Source: Takakia lepidozioides (Eukaryota > Streptophyta > Takakiopsida > Takakiales > Takakiaceae). From it: a DNA stretch of 60,000 bases. The notes beneath the pieces are model-generated. The model ran no database searches and had not been told where the DNA came from. It saw only the letters and a program-made list of their open reading frames with translations. Position 1 is the stretch's first letter. Each line of letters opens with the position of its first letter. The translations under genes and the position numbers were made by a program. Positions 37,701 to 47,731 of this stretch are shown here, one piece after another. The stretch covers positions 51,602,042 through 51,662,041 of the forward strand of contig CM060734.1 of NCBI GenBank assembly GCA_030704615.1, in the 5' to 3' direction.

Positions 37701-38971
37701 TTGATCGCTTGCTGTGGCCAGTCTGTGGATAGACTGGTAGGTGGAACATCCTGCAACGTGAGGACGGACTATGTCCCGCTTGCGCTGGGAACAACAGGGA
37801 AATGGAAAGTGAACATGTCCTCTTTCATTATCCTTCATACTGTGAGATCTGTGGGAGATTCAATGTCTATCCGTGATACCCAATCCCTCACAGAGGTCTT
37901 CCATTACGAGGATCAGAAATGGCAGCATACCTGGATGAGATTTTGACTCTTAGACAATTCCTTAAACAATAGTTGCTTTTGGGATGCTTGTGGACGGCCC
38001 TTCCCTCTCTCTAGTTTCTTTCATGCTCCTGTCCGTAATCTCCTTGAGGGGAGGTTATAAATTACATTTCATTTCTCTCTCTGTTTCTCACTCTCACACA
38101 CTCATTGCAACTCTCAAGGGAATCTTAGGATTTAGTGGAAATACAATGTCCAGTGGGCAAATGTTGCTGCTGTACACTGGAGGAAGTTGTTTGATATCCA
38201 GAGGGATATGTACAAATCAACCAACAGGGAGCATCAACGTCATGTTTATATTTGTGTTTATGAATCCCCTCGTCCGAGGAGAGATCGATCTTTTGCATTG
38301 AGTGGGAAGGGAATGTTTGGGTAAGAACAGGTGTAATGGTAGCATGGGCTGGAGTGGAGCATTACAAGAGAGGACTGATGGATCCGCCGCCTCCTCTTGA
38401 TGAACCTGATGATGCTTGGGTAATCTCTTTGACTTCCCTCACCCCTTGCTATCAGGTTGCTACTGTGCTGATTACTGTGTTGTGGTTGCAAGACATGTGG
38501 GGTGATGGTCATTCATGGCTTGGCCGGTATCTTTCCTCCAATCATATCAGGTTCCAAGTGGCCACTGGTTGTATTAAGTCTGCTTCACCAATGGAGTCTG
38601 CTGGAGTATGGTTGTATACAGTTAGCTGCAATGGACATAGGATCTTGGTTACAAACAGCAAGGTATGGGTGTTTGGGATGCCATGGCGATAAAGAGTATA
38701 GACTGCCTAAAAAAAAGAGATGAGATGAGTCCATGTCCGAGATCTAGATTAATGTCAGAGTACAACTTCCTTCTTTGTACAACAAAGTTGACATGACATG
38801 CGATGTGCTTTGAGATGGGGGCAGCTAGATCTGAGGCCACGCTGGCAGCTAGGCGAGGTATATGCAGAAGGAGAAAGTGATGCGAAATCTTTGAAAAAGC
38901 CTGGTGCCCACCTTTCCCTTACTGCTCAGGTTCGGAATTATGCAGAGGGATGTCACAAACACCCCACATAA
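31772..38971 (+). CDS. GCP1: Organellar tRNA N6-threonylcarbamoyladenosine transferase (TsaD/Qri7/GCP1), complete, 14 exons
   Basis: The protein transfers the threonylcarbamoyl group to adenosine 37 of ANN-decoding tRNAs in mitochondria or plastids. Exons are 31772-32074, 32896-32940, 33083-33157, 33524-33620, 33785-33875, 34255-34304, 34461-34543, 34823-34930, 35237-35322, 35708-35783, 35961-36044, 36385-36499, 38331-38419 and 38825-38971. Phases agree throughout and give 482 residues, close to plant GCP1 (about 480). An Arg- and Ala-rich transit peptide covers roughly residues 1-80. LGIETSCDDTGAA follows at 88-100 and the metal-binding HMEAH is at 195-199. GGHNLLLL, GTTVDDAIGE, CNFSYAGLKT, SGGVASN and LCTDNGVMVAW come next; Asp403 is the other metal ligand. 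DLRPRWQLGE is at the end. Intron 10 begins with GC instead of GT. Intron 12 is 1.8 kb and full of retroelement debris, yet both borders are kept. Confidence 0.95.
36500..37440 (+). mobile_element. Retroelement fragments and pyrimidine repeats inside TsaD intron 12
   Basis: Two pieces share sequence with the retroelement fragment at 6551-7135. 36560-36720 has the CGCTACAAGGCTACGGCAAAC phrase and TNFQSLEAEPKA. 37340-37430 has CAAACTGGGCACAGGGTCTA and the GCCTTATGAGTACATTCTC tail. CT-rich runs (36503-36530) and a CTGT/TCTG run (36606-36630) flank the first. Confidence 0.6.
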
Positions 38972-39527
38972 TCCACCCAAGTGCTGGTGGGCCAAGCGAT
39001 TCTAGCCTGGCAGAAAATTCAAAGTCGAATCATTGATTCCTCGAGCCTGAATTTTTGGTGAGGGTGTTTGTGCAACATGTGCAAACTGGAACCGCTTTCC
39101 AGATGTTCCACTTGGCAGTTTTGTACAAGAGTTGGAGACAAATGTCATAATAGAGCAGACTGAATTGAAGAATAGTCTAATATTTTGAAGAGCTGTGAGA
39201 TGAGACCTGTAGAGTTTAGCATAAGCTGACAAAACAAAATGCCACCAATGCATGTTCGTCCCCCTTCGATGCCTATTGGTTGCAAGCTTTGCCCTGGCAA
39301 CAAAATAACTTAAGAGGTGGAAGGTGAAATGCCCATGCTCTTCAGATTCATCCACGTATGTTTAATCCTCCCATATAGGTTGGCAGACATGGTTCACCTC
39401 CCTGACACTGAGATCCATGAAGTGTGCAAAAGCAACAACGCCCCTACCCCCACCCCGTTCTTATGGAATTGTGTCTGATTAGCATTCCTTAATTACTCAT
39501 CCATAGTAGGTACATCAAGCCATGACT
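37786..39527 (+). repeat. Segmental duplication, copy A (TsaD 3' end); partner 47732-49502
   Basis: This runs from GGGAACAACAGGGAAATGG within TsaD intron 12, through exons 13 and 14, to CATCAAGCCATGACTG about 550 bp past the stop. Copy B keeps the same order and orientation about 9.95 kb downstream. By eye identity is roughly 85-90% with small indels. Confidence 0.88.
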
Positions 39528-39970
39528 GGTTCATTTTCCTCATTGTCACCCATATTATCTGCTGTCACTGTTCACCAAGCAATCCCTTGTTGCATTCCAG
39601 TAGCCAAATTCTCTCTATGAAGCACAAAATGGTTCTTGCCTTTGAGGGAATTGCTTTGCATCTCTCAGGTTTTGGTATCTTGACTTCGTCTTTAATCTTG
39701 ATATCTGTGGTGTAATGCCTACATATCGGGACTCGGAGCTTCTGCAAAGATATATATTTTAATTTCCAGTGTGGAGAATGTAATGTACATGAGTCTGCAC
39801 CATTTGGTCTTGTGGACACTGGGTCCCCACTGGTCACAAAAAAAGGGAATTGGGTCTTGCAGTATGGTGATACTTGTAAAAAGCACCATTGTGCACTAGC
39901 TTTTGTGATAACCACGAACAGGAGTGTCTATCAAGTACAGGTGTCTCCTCAGCTTTTCCACTCTATTTCA

Positions 39971-40768
39971 TCAGCCGACATTGCCCATGGAGTCAGCTAC
40001 TGAAAATATTGTAAATACACTACTAGCAATGTCAGCCACTGTCCTAACCAATCTTGATAGAAAGTCAAGGATAGATGAAGCCTTGTTCTTTAGGTCACTG
40101 TCATTCATCCCATTTATTTCGGGCACGCTACTTTCTTCGCCTCTTGCCTTAAACGATGCAAGAAGATCCGTCTCCAGTTTCTCTATTGACTTCTTTCTAA
40201 CATCCTTATTCCGTGACTCCTGTACACGTCTTTTACTAACAGGAGGTATATCTGTGATGAGTACGTTCTCCCTGCCCACGTTTTTGACCCAATCAGGAAG
40301 GTCGTCCCAGTTGCTTGTTAGCCATTCTTCAGCTTCTTTGGTAAAGATAATGGTAAATACATCTTCTGCACCTGCGAATACAACTTGAAACGACTCCCAT
40401 ATATTTTCGTCCATAACGTCAAATCTGTTGTTTGCAGCTTTGACATATATCAGGTGCGAGTACCCTTCACGTCCTCCCTTCACGTTCTCGAGAAAAGTTG
40501 TTATCTTCTCCACCGCCTCTTCTGATGAGACCGTACCACCTGCTGCTTCTCCCAGACCTACAGTATCGGTCACTGTCCAGCCCCTTCCAGATGAAGTCTT
40601 CAATGACGAGGTACATCCTTTGACACCATGACCAATCGTGAACTCCTCATCTTCTACACCTCCCGTTACAAGAGCATTAGCAATTGTGGATTTTCCAGCT
40701 CCTGTCTTTCCAAAGAGTAGTACTCTCTTGTTTGTTGTCATCTCTGTAGCATGTGCAATCAGCGTCAA
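39971..40768 (-). CDS. AIG1/IAN-type GTPase, 265 aa
   Basis: This is an intact AIG1-domain GTPase (the plant IAN / animal GIMAP superfamily), a group tied to membranes, stress and defence. G1 is GKTGAGKS (residues 20-27), followed by the conserved TIGHGVKGCTSS region (G2). DTVG (68-71) stands in place of the usual DTPG, then come AEDVFTIIFTKEAEEW (G4 area) and ITDIPP. The C-terminus is helical and hydrophobic (SILDFLSRLVRTVADIASSVF) and may sit on a membrane. The start is M1 or, more likely from comparison with the paralogue, M10 (MTTNKRVLLFG, 40741). The N-terminal domain of the 45.8 kb paralogue is absent. It lies tail-to-tail with TsaD. A dead near-copy is at 22.9 kb. Confidence 0.88.
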   Translation of the reverse strand: MTLIAHATEMTTNKRVLLFGKTGAGKSTIANALVTGGVEDEEFTIGHGVKGCTSSLKTSSGRGWTVTDTVGLGEAAGGTVSSEEAVEKITTFLENVKGGREGYSHLIYVKAANNRFDVMDENIWESFQVVFAGAEDVFTIIFTKEAEEWLTSNWDDLPDWVKNVGRENVLITDIPPVSKRRVQESRNKDVRKKSIEKLETDLLASFKARGEESSVPEINGMNDSDLKNKASSILDFLSRLVRTVADIASSVFTIFSVADSMGNVG

Positions 40769-43479
40769 AAATTAGCAATGAAACAATACAGTAAATTGGT
40801 ACATTATAGAACAACCATCAACTGGTGTAAGATTGCACCTTTCTTGTGGTATAAACAATGCACGCTCTCTGGAAAATGTTATTTGGTTCTCATCACGACC
40901 TCCTCGCCGTTTAATGTTTCAGACGACAAGGTAACATAGTTCGATTTTATTCTTTTAAGAAATCTTCTTTTTCTTCTCCTATCTCCTTCACAGTTTCCTC
41001 CCAACCATCCTTGCAGCTCCAATCCCTTCCTTGAACTCAGAATGAGAAGCTCACATACTGTAAAGCATTGCCCTCACTATGTAGCGACCACGGAAGCTGC
41101 TTCTTCGAGACTCACTCTGCGTACACCATCGTAGGCGGGACTAAGACCCGGTAGTACGCAGTCAATCTCCTAATGAGGAATGGTTATCTCCTCGTCACCC
41201 CTATCCGTCTCATGGCACCTGAAGAGTTGCTTGTATAGTATCTTAAAGGCTTCGAGGCGGGTCTTAATCGGTCAATTCCTGACGGCACATCGTGATACTT
41301 GGATGGTCTCAACAGTTTTCACATTAGTCGCTCTAGAAACTTCGAGACAGAATCTAACTGGTAATCTGTAATTATTACTTGTCTATAAACCGGGAAGACG
41401 TTTCTGAAGATGAGAGAGCTGAGACAGCCAAGCCCTCACATACTAAATTCTGTATGATGGATTTAGGCTTGATGAAACAGGGGAACAATCTTGACACCTG
41501 TTGCTTGATCTAGGGGCTTTTAGAATGGAACTGCCCGATACCAAACCACACCCACTACTTGTTTACTAGCAGATGAAGGCGGAGGACATCATTCTCATCA
41601 TGATTCCTGGTAGGAGATACTTGAGCGTAAGGCTCGAGGGAACATGGCAAAAGGCGATGAGCTCCCCATCCAGCTACATGAGTGCTTCAACTCATTATTT
41701 TCCCTTTACGCACATCCTCGACACATCTCAACAAACTCTATCTTCATAGTGCTATGTCGGTAAGATATCGTCAAGATATTTAGTGCGGCTGATAGACCAT
41801 GGGAGACATACAGGCATATCTTACTCCATCTTTCCAGTATCTCCTTGGGACATTTCACACATCTTCATGCAGGAGATTCTTTTAGGAGCCTGTGGTTTCA
41901 TAGCAGAGGTTTGTAACATTTAATTATGAGGCACGGATGGACTGTAGAATCAAAATAATGGACTTCATGGATCTGACAACAGAAAGAGGGTCATGTACCA
42001 GTGTAGGGAGCCTATTGGATTCTAGGAAACATCATATGCAAGAAAGATGGCGTATTTGACTTACAACGAAAGCTTCTGTATGTGATTCCAATGAGAAGAA
42101 AGGTATTCCTGGAGATTATAGAGTGCAATTATACAGATTAGACTTGTTAGCAACTTAGATGTTTCCGATTCTCTCAATAATATGCTGCTTCATGAGACTC
42201 ATCGCATCATATCCACAGGGTGAAAGGTAAGAGACCGCAAAGTTTCTACTTACGGAACCAAAATCCCTCACATGACAACCTTTGATAGAGCAGTGTGGAG
42301 TTTTAGTCAGAATCGTACCTTCTGTCTCCATGTTAGTAGATGGGGTTAGCTCCTGACGACGGAAGCGTATGGTGAAGCAACGCTAGGGTGGAAAACGCGC
42401 GTGTCGGAAAGGTCTGCCTCAGAGTTGCTTGCGGAAGACTCCCATGTACGCTGTCACAGAGATATTTGTAGATGAACACATGTCGGTTACTGCGGATCTC
42501 GTTGCTGAAGACTTGGATGCGTTTCCGTACATGCATGACTATGCATGGGAATGGGCGTATGGCTATTATCTCAGGGACTTACTATTACGTATGTGGGTTA
42601 GAATTTGGCCCTACGACCTGCGGCATTGAGTCAACGCATCCTGCTAGCCTATTCACATTAACGATTTAATCTTAAATCAATGAGGATGAGGGTTATTAGT
42701 TATTACGTTATTACTTCCTTTAGATGCTTGGATTGGTGTTCTACTTGATTACAACTATCCCCTTGGAGGATGGACTCTGCCCTGGATAAATCATTATTAC
42801 GTCTGTAAATGTTAACCTACCATAAATATTAAGAAATTTTTATTCCCCTATTTGCCTGTATACTAGCAAATGTAAAGTGTTATTTGTTAACAAATGTTAT
42901 TTCTCTCTTCATTGATTTACCCTTAATAAAAGTTAAGTGCACTGTAAAGGCTACGCTGTATGCTCAAGCTAGCTTGAGATGAGCTCCATAATTAAGCTTC
43001 AGCTAGGTCAATCCCTAAATGCCGGCAGGGTCTGTTCACTTTTTTGAAAAAAATGACCCTGCCTAGTAAAATCCAATGTTGGACCAGTATAGGTCTGGGG
43101 CGGGCATCAACTAGGGTAAGTATAATTGGTAATGGTAGGAAGAATAATACCAGAGGGGGTACGTGCAAGGGCAAGACCCCGCCGTACCTTGGTGGGGCAG
43201 GGTACATGGACTTCTAAAACCCTAGCGCAACCCTAGGCCAATCTGGTCTTCTTCCTCGCACTACCATTCCGTAATGCCTGCGCACGTGCGCATCACGATG
43301 ACGTGGCAGGTTTTGATTGCGTACGAGGAGGCCTGCTATTTCCTGTAGCATTGTGTCCTTCTTTTCATCTCGTATTTTGTGTCCTTCGTGTGTCCTTTAT
43401 GATGTGACAGGGCTGAAAGACCTACTCAGCAGGTCACTTTATGACCTGCTCCATCCTTAGCGACAGTGACATTACGTCC
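40769..43479. other. Upstream region of the AIG1 gene and duplicated debris
   Basis: No gene is recognised. 41425-41465 and 42285-42390 resemble 49520-49560 and 49585-49700, so the duplication that copied the TsaD end also reached here, with about 800 bp present only in this copy. A 9-bp-arm hairpin (GGCAGGGTC/GACCCTGCC, 43024-43063) and a CTACTC-AGCAGGTCA/TGACCTGC stem (43428-43449) occur near the right end. Confidence 0.45.
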
Positions 43480-43603
43480 TGTAGCGCACTGGAGCGCGAC
43501 CTCTACGGGCAGTAGCAGGTCGCTGTGACTGGCTCGACGCTCCCGCGTCTCGTCACGCACAGCTCCTGCTACGGCCCGTAGCGGCCGCGCTCCAGTGCGC
43601 TAC
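43480..43603. repeat. GC-rich inverted repeat, ~40-bp arms
   Basis: The arm at 43480-43519 begins TGTAGCGCACTGGAGCGCG. It pairs with 43565-43603 (CGCGCTCCAGTGCGCTAC at its end) with about four mismatches across a 45-bp spacer. The spacer can itself pair (GTGAC/GTCAC). It stands out from the AT-rich surroundings. It could be a foldback MITE or a small-RNA hairpin; no coding is seen. Confidence 0.8.
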
Positions 43604-45449
43604 CTAGTACAATATCATGCATGCTTGTGTTGAGGGAGAGGAAGTAGGGGTAGGGTTTAGGGTAGTTTTCATTAGGAATATTGAGTACATGGAGCATTTT
43701 CAAGAGGCCACTTCAATGAGGATGTCTGCCACCTCATTACCTACGATGCTTATGTGGGAGCGGATTTTGTGTAGGTGTTTGTGGCGGTTTGTTGGAAAAT
43801 TACGTGGTTTATGGAAGATTGATTTATGGATCAATCTGGGTTTGTCTTGCAGCATTTTGCACTTGGATTAGATAAATTTCTTACGGTTTTTCATGGGCTT
43901 GGTGTTTGGTAGTATCGTAGGACATTCTTTCTTTTCGCTTCTCGCCCTATTTGGGAGATAGAGTTGATCCAGGTGGTGATGTAAGTGTCATTGTGAGGTT
44001 TAGTGATTATTACTACGGAAAATTGTTGTCTTCGAGACACAGGTGAGGCCGTAGGTCATGGTTAGTGACGTAAGACCACGCGGAAGCGGGCTATGTTGAT
44101 GTATACAACCTTACAGATCGAACGCAATACGACGCAAAGGCCGTAAGGGCTCTATCATATCCCCACTTCGTGCCAATATTTTCCCACATGAATTGGAACT
44201 GGAGTAGGTGAACCCTCATATACATCAGGTGCCCACCGCCATTCTTGTCAAGCACGGGACGGCAGGTGACTCACGGCTTCACCCTGCCCAGGAGGCTAAC
44301 TCGCTAATAACTTTCCTCCTTGGGGTTTTAGAACCATGGTTCATAGCTGGGATTTAGTCTGTCTGCAAGCGGCAAGTTTATTGAAGGCGCTAATATGGGT
44401 GTATTTATTCCTGGCAAAATTTCGACCACAAAAATTAAAATAGAATCTTCTGTCGTAAATTCCCTGTTTTCTCATGGACGAAATTGCCAAACTTCTCCAA
44501 ATAAAATATAAGCCATGGATGAATTTTCCAAATATGGATAATAGACATGGATGAAGGTAGGATGATTCTATCCCAATTTCAGTGGATGGACAAAATGTAA
44601 GGCTATTTCTCGCAAAACTTAGTAGCCACTCCTGTTATTTTTCAAATTTCCAAAAAAAAAAACATTAGGACTCAACTTGGAGCCGTGCCACTGGGGTCTC
44701 CTGGATTGGTCGAGCGGATGGTCATTGCCTTGCAGATTGAGTGATGTGTATGTATTTGTGTTTGCCATGCTCTCTGTTGGGTTCTTGTTAGGTAGCCTCC
44801 GTTGAGTTTTGAGCTGTGGTTTGTGGTTTCAGGGATTTCAGTGGTTGATGCACATGAGTTTCGTGTATATAATTCTGTAGTCTGGGCTGCAGATACCCTA
44901 GTATAGGGACCATTTCGACATAAATTTTAAATATTTCAAAGATTGTTGAAAATTTTGGAAATTGGTTTTGTGAAATTAAATAACTTTGTGAATATACAAT
45001 AAAGCATCTCTTAGAATATTCCATATGTCGAAATGAAATTCTCAAAATAAAAAATATTTGACAGATGCCTGTCGATCTTGACAAGGTACTACGTGGTAGC
45101 AAAGCGGGGGGCCCGGAGGTGCCCACTGGCCGGGGGCTACCCTTATGGCTATCTCTAGCGTAGGAAAGACTAAGGGCCCGGCCGGGATTTTTTTAGTGAG
45201 AGAGGAGGGCACGTCGACGTTCCTGCCACCTCAGGATGCCACCTTCCGCGTAAGCTTCCTCTTCTTGACGAGAGGAAGCACCTTACGTCGCGTAAGCTTC
45301 CTCCTCTTGCTGGCGGTCCGATGAGGAAATCCCTGAATTTCTCAGTATTGTCGGAAGAGACTTATGAAACCCGCATCTATGAGAGGCTGGAACAACTCCC
45401 CTGAGACTACCAAGTCGACGCGAAGCAGGCCTTCTGTGCACACTAGGGA
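43604..45449. other. Intergenic DNA, no recognised gene
   Basis: Short open frames (for example 43617-43871) match nothing known. Near 45250-45310 the phrase CGCGTAAGCTTCCTC is repeated and can pair with GAGGAAGC. Otherwise nothing is supported. Confidence 0.35.
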
Positions 45450-45727
45450 TACTTGTTTCTCTGGCACAAAGCCTTGTCGCCGGTGCTTTCTGCTACACAT
45501 AAGCATATGAAGTATAGTGATTCTAACTAGTAGACTTCTTATACGTGTTTCTCTGGCACAAAGCCTTGTCGCCGGTGCTTTCTGCTACACATAAGCATAT
45601 GAAGTATAGTGATTCTAACTAGTAGACTTCGTATACTTGTTTTTCTGGCACAAAACCTTGTCGCCTGGTTCTTCTGCTACACTAAGCATATGCAGTATAG
45701 TTATTCTAACTAGTACACTTCTTATAC
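45450..45727 (+). repeat. Three tandem ~91-bp units in the 5' flank of the AIG1 gene
   Basis: Units start near 45450, 45542 and 45634. Each has TCTGGCACAAAGCCTTGTCGC and TAAGCATATG(A/C)AGTATAGT, ending AACTAGTA(G/C)ACTTC. The first two are nearly identical and the third has diverged. A shortened piece (CTGCTACACATAAGCATA, TAGACTTCTT) lies at 51668-51705 before the AIG1-type copy there. The unit is thus part of the ancestral 5' flank. Confidence 0.88.
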
Positions 45728-45796
45728 ATCCTGAGCCTGTGGTCTATTTGTGTTGTGTTATGATTGAAGTTACGACGATCCGATTGCAAGAACACA

Positions 45797-47116
45797 ATGG
45801 CCGATGTCACAGTCCTTTTAATTGGTCATGGCCAGTACGCGCAGAGTATTGCTCAGGTCCTGAGAGACAACAAGTACACTGTGAGAGAGATAGAGAGCAG
45901 TACTCTGAGAGAGATGGAGAGCACTACTGACTTGGTCGACAAGGACAAGCTATTGTTGATGGCAAGGAAATGGATATCCAAAAACTCTTTGAGAGATCTG
46001 GATGGCCGCAATGTAAAGGTTGTATACACAGTAGGTAGTGGTGAAAGCGATTCCAACTATTGCTTGAAATATATGCATGTCGTGCGTTTCGTCTTTAAGA
46101 GAAGCGTGTCAGCTATTGTTGTAGTGGCTGAAGACAAGAGCACTGTTCGAGTTGTTTCTGAGAGGTACGGTAAATCCTTCGCTCATTACGTTCCAAACGT
46201 GGTGATCAAGAACGTAGATGAGGGTTACGATCAGTCACATATAATCAGTATCCTGGATGCTATGCGAGCATTCACAATTAAGGTCGGTACGATTAAGAAC
46301 AATCCAGGGAATTTGAAAGTATGGAGCAGTGAAAAAGTGATTCTGTTTGGAAGGACAGGATCGGGCAAATCGACTATCGCACATATGCTGACTCGCGGCG
46401 ATCTTCATACCGACAGTGAATTTGTAGCAAGTTCACGTGCGAGAGGAATGACCAAAAAGATTACTAGGGGAGAAGGTAGAGGATGGCACGTTACAGATAC
46501 TCCTGGATTTGGGGAGGCACGAGAAGGTACTGTACCCACACCAGAAGCAACAATCATTATAAGGAAATTTGTGACGGACATAGGTGGGGAATACTCTCAC
46601 TACATTTATGTGGTGAGGAAAGACAGATTGACTGTATATGATCAAAGACTGTGGAAGTTCTTCAAACAAGTCTTTTTAAAAGCAGAAAAGAACTTTACTG
46701 TGGTGGTTACCGATTGCCAGCACGAGATGTCAGCAGAGGACGAGGCTCACTTGCGACAGACATTTCCCGGATGTGAGAGTTTTCTTTATGTGGATTTTTG
46801 CCCCATAGACCGAGAAGACGAGGAACTCGAGGATGAGAACAAAGATGTCAGAAGGGAGTCGTTACAAAAACTTGAGAAAGGATTGGCGAACCTTGGACTT
46901 GCAGATACGGATTGTTTCTACGGAGCATTTTCAAAGGAGAGCTTGAGAGTTTTCAAGAAAACGCTAAAGATCGACGCAAAAGATTCTTTGGGTGATCATA
47001 TAGGAGGACTAGTCAGTGCTACTATTTACAATTTACTTGCAAAGCCTGCAACTGTAGTTGCAAAGTTTGCAAGAGAGTCAAAAATAGATGAAGACTTCAT
47101 GCTACTCCCTCAATAG
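45797..47116 (+). CDS. AIG1/IAN-type GTPase with extra N-terminal domain, 439 aa
   Basis: This single-exon gene encodes two parts. Residues 1-175 start VTVLLIGHGQYAQSIAQVL, a beta-strand/turn/helix that resembles a Rossmann-type entry, followed by charged helices and strands (VKVVYTVGSGESD, AIVVVAEDKSTVRVV). I cannot assign this part to a named domain. Residues 180-380 are the AIG1 GTPase, with G1 GRTGSGKS (185-192), G3 DTPGFGEAREG (234-244), a shared YSHYIYVV(R) strand and G4-like TVVVTDC (301-307). A C-terminal helical segment (SLGDHIGGLVSATIYNLLAKPATVVA) could bind membranes. The start chosen is M at 45797, because the paralogue at 51768 begins at the same point and the flank homology runs up to it; an upstream in-frame Met (45764) is less likely. 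The flank holds three 91-bp tandem units. Confidence 0.88.
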   Translation: MADVTVLLIGHGQYAQSIAQVLRDNKYTVREIESSTLREMESTTDLVDKDKLLLMARKWISKNSLRDLDGRNVKVVYTVGSGESDSNYCLKYMHVVRFVFKRSVSAIVVVAEDKSTVRVVSERYGKSFAHYVPNVVIKNVDEGYDQSHIISILDAMRAFTIKVGTIKNNPGNLKVWSSEKVILFGRTGSGKSTIAHMLTRGDLHTDSEFVASSRARGMTKKITRGEGRGWHVTDTPGFGEAREGTVPTPEATIIIRKFVTDIGGEYSHYIYVVRKDRLTVYDQRLWKFFKQVFLKAEKNFTVVVTDCQHEMSAEDEAHLRQTFPGCESFLYVDFCPIDREDEELEDENKDVRRESLQKLEKGLANLGLADTDCFYGAFSKESLRVFKKTLKIDAKDSLGDHIGGLVSATIYNLLAKPATVVAKFARESKIDEDFMLLPQ

Positions 47117-47731
47117 TATGTTACAAACAAGCGCTTACTATGAATCGAGGGACAGCAGCCTTGTAGCTGGTGAGAGCCAAGTACAGAAAATAGTCTTCTA
47201 ATGGCTAGTTTGTGATCACTCCAATATGCTTCTCTAATACCAGATATATGCACTGTTGATTTTGCGCATTTGGAAGGCTTGGTAGAGGCCGGGGTCTAAG
47301 CAATTATCTTGCACCAGCCCGGAATGCAATTCACAGGCCTGACGTTTCCAAACAAAGACTCCACACTGAGTCCCTCTCGTTTAATAGCATATGAAGGAGG
47401 AACTCCTTGAGCAGACCTCTCATCTCTCAGTTTAGATATGGATAATGGCAGCCCTACTCAGGACCTTTTTTTTATTAGCTTGTCTGATTTTTGTTTACAC
47501 ATGGTACTTGAGACTTGGATGTATATAGACTGTGCACCACACAGATATCAAATATAATGAGCAAAGAGTTACCCCCACTTAAAAGTTTTCTTTGCTTTGT
47601 TTTTCACTCTGAAGTCTTCTAAGCTTGTTGCTGTAGCAGAGCGAAATATTGCAGGCTCACAAATCAATATCCTGATCACAACCCAACTAATAACATACAA
47701 GAGAGGGGTGCGAGGATGGCCTATGTACCCT
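47117..47731. other. 3' flank of the AIG1 gene, no gene seen
   Basis: AT-rich spacer including the presumed 3' UTR. No family, RNA or clear repeat is recognised before the duplicated TsaD segment begins. Confidence 0.4.

Noticed and set aside
45450-45727. CRISPR-like or satellite array
   Set aside because: Three direct 91-bp units without spacers in a eukaryotic gene flank; a local tandem duplication.
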